Source of the DNA: Acidobacteriota bacterium
GTDB lineage: Bacteria > Acidobacteriota > Terriglobia > Terriglobales > Acidobacteriaceae
DNA: 53,356 nt
Direction of reading: 5' to 3'
NCBI GenBank assembly: GCA_021846945.1
Contig: JAJZVZ010000013.1
Location: forward strand, 1-53,356
Below the pieces are notes generated by a model. It saw only the letters and a list, made by a program, of their open reading frames with translations, did not search any database and was not told where the DNA came from. The position numbers and the translations under genes were made by a program. Shown piece after piece: positions 51,063 to 53,356 of the stretch. The stretch's first letter is position 1. The number at the start of each line of letters is the position of its first letter.

Positions 51063-52346
51063 ATGAAGATTCCTTCGGGTAAGTCCATACGTCGTCCAAT
51101 CAACATCCTGACCCTTGCCGCCACGCTGGCGATCTGTGCGTGCGGTTCGCACAATGCGCAAATGGGCGGAATGCCGCCGATGGCAGGACCACCCCCTCTC
51201 ATGGGAGGAGCGCAAGGGCCAATGGAAGGACCGCCGCCCGGGATGGAAGGACCACAAGGACAGATGGCAGGGCCGCCACCTTCTGCGCCGCTCTCGCCGG
51301 AACAGTTGCAGCAGTTGGTGGCTCCCATCGCTCTGTATCCGGACTCGCTGGTAGCGCAGATTCTTGCGGCGGCGACCTATCCCACGCAGATTGTGGAAGC
51401 AGAGCGGTTTATGCGCGAGAACCAGGGTTTGACGGGCCAGGCGCTGGGTCAGGCCGTGGATCAGCAGGACTGGGACCCGAGCGTGAAGGCTCTGACGCAG
51501 TTTCCGTCAGTACTCACCGATATGGACAACAACCTGTCCTGGACCTCCGAGCTGGGTGACGCCAACTACAACCAGCCCCAGGACGTGATGAACGCCATTC
51601 AGTACATGCGCGCCAAGGCGCAGCAGGCCGGGCAGTTGCAGGACACGCCGCAGGAAACAGTCCTCGACGATGGGGGCGACTATGAGATCGAGCCGGCGGA
51701 CCCCGATGTTGTTTATGTGCCGGTCTACAACCCCGAGTACGTTTATGGTTATCCGGTTCCGCTTTGGCCGGGATTTGATCCCTGGTGGGGCATGGACGAG
51801 CCGGGGATCTCATTCGGTATCGGGATTGGCGTAGCGCCATTCTTTGGATTTGGCTGGGGCTGGAACAACTGGGGTTGCGGCTGGAGAGACGGAGACCTCA
51901 TGTATGGCGGCCAGCGGTATTTCTCGCGAAGCCACGCGTTTTATGACCGCAGAGCCTTTATGCGCGGCAACTATCGTGGATTCGGCGGCCGCGGAGGACG
52001 GGGATTTGTGGGTGGCAACCGCAGTTGGGGATTCGCCAACAGGGGTGGCCGCGCCGGCGTTTTCCGCGGGAACCGCGTAGGACGCGCCGGGATGGGCGGC
52101 AACGCATTTCATAGCGGGGCCCGGAACGCGCTGCGAGGGTTTGGCGCGCGGGGAAACACGGGTCTACGCAGCGGCGCCTTCAGCGGCTTTGGACGCGGTG
52201 GTTTTTCGCGCGGCTTCTCTTCTCGCGGAATGTCCAGTTTCCACAGCTTTGGGGGCATGCGCGGCGGATTCGGTGGCGGAGGCATGAGGGGCGGGTTCGG
52301 CGGTTTTCATGGCGGTGGCGGTTTTCACGGCGGTGGACGGCGTTGA
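51063..52346 (+). CDS. DUF3300 domain lipoprotein with Gly/Arg-rich tail
   Basis: A 427-aa protein with a lipoprotein-like signal (LAICAC, cysteine 25 or 27), a Met/Pro/Gly-rich segment (about 30-75), and the DUF3300 domain (about 80-250: LYPDSLVAQILAAATYP, WDPSVKALTQFP, VVYVPVYNPEYVYG). The last about 140 residues are a Gly/Arg/Phe-rich low-complexity tail with RGG-like units. Function unknown. The ATG at 51063 is the only start that gives a proper signal peptide. It is 66 bases before the DUF2950 gene; the two families commonly occur as a pair. Confidence 0.85.
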   Translation: MKIPSGKSIRRPINILTLAATLAICACGSHNAQMGGMPPMAGPPPLMGGAQGPMEGPPPGMEGPQGQMAGPPPSAPLSPEQLQQLVAPIALYPDSLVAQILAAATYPTQIVEAERFMRENQGLTGQALGQAVDQQDWDPSVKALTQFPSVLTDMDNNLSWTSELGDANYNQPQDVMNAIQYMRAKAQQAGQLQDTPQETVLDDGGDYEIEPADPDVVYVPVYNPEYVYGYPVPLWPGFDPWWGMDEPGISFGIGIGVAPFFGFGWGWNNWGCGWRDGDLMYGGQRYFSRSHAFYDRRAFMRGNYRGFGGRGGRGFVGGNRSWGFANRGGRAGVFRGNRVGRAGMGGNAFHSGARNALRGFGARGNTGLRSGAFSGFGRGGFSRGFSSRGMSSFHSFGGMRGGFGGGGMRGGFGGFHGGGGFHGGGRR

Positions 52347-52412
52347 CGCTTTCTTTCAGGTGCGGGACGACCTCATCGAATCGCTTCGGAACAACCCACA
52401 TTGGAGACAGGG

Positions 52413-53356
52413 ATGACTAGGTTTGGAAATTACGGCAAGGAACTCAGAGCGAAGATCGCCGGCGGTCTGGCCGCCTTTGCGGTTTTGGTCATCTTTTCAG
52501 GTTTCTTTGCTCATAAGGCCGCCGGCCAATCGACGGCGAAGCCGGCTCCGGCAGCGGCGCCAGACAAGAAGCAGTCGGCGGTAGCTCCTCAGCCGATGCC
52601 CGAGGCGGGACAGGAGACCTTTGCATCGGCGCAGGTGGCGAGCCAGGCGCTGGTCGCGGCTTTGCAGAAGAACGATACTCCCGGCTTGCTGAAGATATTG
52701 GGGTCGGATGCAAAGGACATCCTGTCGGCGGGAGACGAAACCCAGGACCGGGAGGATCGGCAGCAGTTCGTGGAAAAGTATAAGGAGATGCATCGTCTGC
52801 TCACCGAGCCGGACGGGCTGACAACGCTTTACATCGGGGCAGAAAACTGGCCTGCGCCGATTCCCCTGGCGCATGACGGCAATCGCTGGTTTTTTGATAC
52901 GGCGGCGGGGCGGGAAGAAATTCTGTACCGCCGAATCGGAAGGAACGAGATGACGGTGATCCAGCTATGCGGCGAACTGGTGGATGCGGAACACGAATAC
53001 TACGCGAGTCCGCACGACGGACAACCGGCCCACCAATACGCGCAGAAGATTACGAGCGATCCGGGCAAGCACGACGGACTTTACTGGCCGGTCACCTCAG
53101 GCGCGGCCCAGAGCCCGCTGGGGCCGCTGGTGGCCGCGGCCGAGCAGCCGGGAGACGACAAGCATCCTGGGCACAGGGTTCAGCCCTTTCACGGCTACTA
53201 CTTTCGCGTGCTCAAAGAGCAGGCGCCCAGCGCCAAAGGAGGCGCGATGAATTATGTGGCCAACGGCAGGATGACGCGCGGCTTCGCATTCGTGGCCTAT
53301 CCGGCGGAATACAGGTCGTCAGGCGTGATGACGTTTCTGATCAATATGCGCGGCGT
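52413..53356 (+). CDS. DUF2950 family protein, cut by the window end
   Basis: Open frame without stop up to the last base: 314 codons plus two bases are present. N-terminal membrane/signal segment (about 13-38), Ala/Pro-rich linker, then the DUF2950 body with ILGSDAKDILSAGD, NRWFFDTAAGREEIL and HGYYFRVLKEQAP. Function unknown; usually paired with DUF3300, as here. The ATG at 52413 has GGAGACAGGG upstream. Family members are usually about 300-350 aa, so only a short C-terminal part is missing. Confidence 0.85.
   Translation, partial: MTRFGNYGKELRAKIAGGLAAFAVLVIFSGFFAHKAAGQSTAKPAPAAAPDKKQSAVAPQPMPEAGQETFASAQVASQALVAALQKNDTPGLLKILGSDAKDILSAGDETQDREDRQQFVEKYKEMHRLLTEPDGLTTLYIGAENWPAPIPLAHDGNRWFFDTAAGREEILYRRIGRNEMTVIQLCGELVDAEHEYYASPHDGQPAHQYAQKITSDPGKHDGLYWPVTSGAAQSPLGPLVAAAEQPGDDKHPGHRVQPFHGYYFRVLKEQAPSAKGGAMNYVANGRMTRGFAFVAYPAEYRSSGVMTFLINMRG

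Noticed and set aside
1..53356. tRNA genes, insertion sequences and prophage remnants
   Set aside because: I looked for cloverleaf arms with the TTCGA-type T-loop, transposase motifs and terminal repeats in the intergenic stretches and found none I could support.

Overview
The window is a GC-rich, chromosomal, gene-dense piece of a Gram-negative bacterium. Family content (DUF4382 lipoprotein, DUF6599, DUF3300/DUF2950 pair, two short-form GT35 phosphorylases, archaeal/fungal-type aspartate-semialdehyde dehydrogenase, NrdR next to an NAD-type isocitrate dehydrogenase) suggests an Acidobacteriota member of the Terriglobia type. That placement is inferred from memory of the families; no search was run. 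I found no tRNA, rRNA, CRISPR array, transposase or prophage gene.

Layout. (1) 1-8.6 kb: poxB-like pyruvate oxidase on the minus strand, divergent from nrdR and NAD-isocitrate dehydrogenase, then an MFS carrier and the diaminopimelate-branch genes asd, lysC and dapB. The aspartate kinase gene is cut by one in-frame TGA. (2) 8.6-18 kb: carbohydrate and housekeeping genes: alpha-glucan phosphorylase, galactokinase, a PLP decarboxylase, a cold-shock protein, TspO, ThrRS and mannonate dehydratase. (3) 18-20.3 kb: a Tat-exported aldo/keto reductase with a ferredoxin tail, overlapping a DUF6599 protein. (4) 20.4-30.5 kb, the most interesting part: a histidine kinase / NtrC-type regulator pair, a sigma-54 promoter with two 33-bp-phased palindromic enhancer sites inside the regulator's own 3' end, then a Cyc2-like fused cytochrome-porin, two paralogous monohaem cytochromes c, an FAD/NAD(P)/Fe-S oxidoreductase, a Rieske protein, a b6-type cytochrome b fused to subunit IV, and a hexahaem cytochrome c, closed by a strong terminator. 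(5) 30.6-34.5 kb: a degenerate rhodanese and a second alpha-glucan phosphorylase. (6) 34.5-40.8 kb: a minus-strand operon of NifX-like proteins, a DUF5320 protein, two MinD/Mrp-type ATPases with ferredoxin inserts and a CoA-disulfide-reductase/rhodanese fusion, followed by an exported OB-fold-like protein divergent from a PadR regulator with a 19-bp palindromic operator. (7) 40.8-53.4 kb: APC permease, MerR regulator, DnaJ-domain protein with a heptapeptide repeat tail, an ECF sigma / HEAT-repeat anti-sigma / PDZ operon, RNase H, a DUF4382 lipoprotein, DUF3300 and a DUF2950 gene cut by the window end.

How the genes may work together. Region 4 reads as one regulated electron-transfer route from the outer membrane (cytochrome-porin) through periplasmic monohaem cytochromes to an inner-membrane Rieske/cytochrome b complex that carries its own NAD(P)/FAD subunit. 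It could bring electrons in from an extracellular donor such as Fe(II) and drive NAD(P)+ reduction, or run outward. Direction and substrate are inference. Region 6 resembles metal-cluster/NifX-MinD clusters of anaerobes and appears to have its own PadR repressor.
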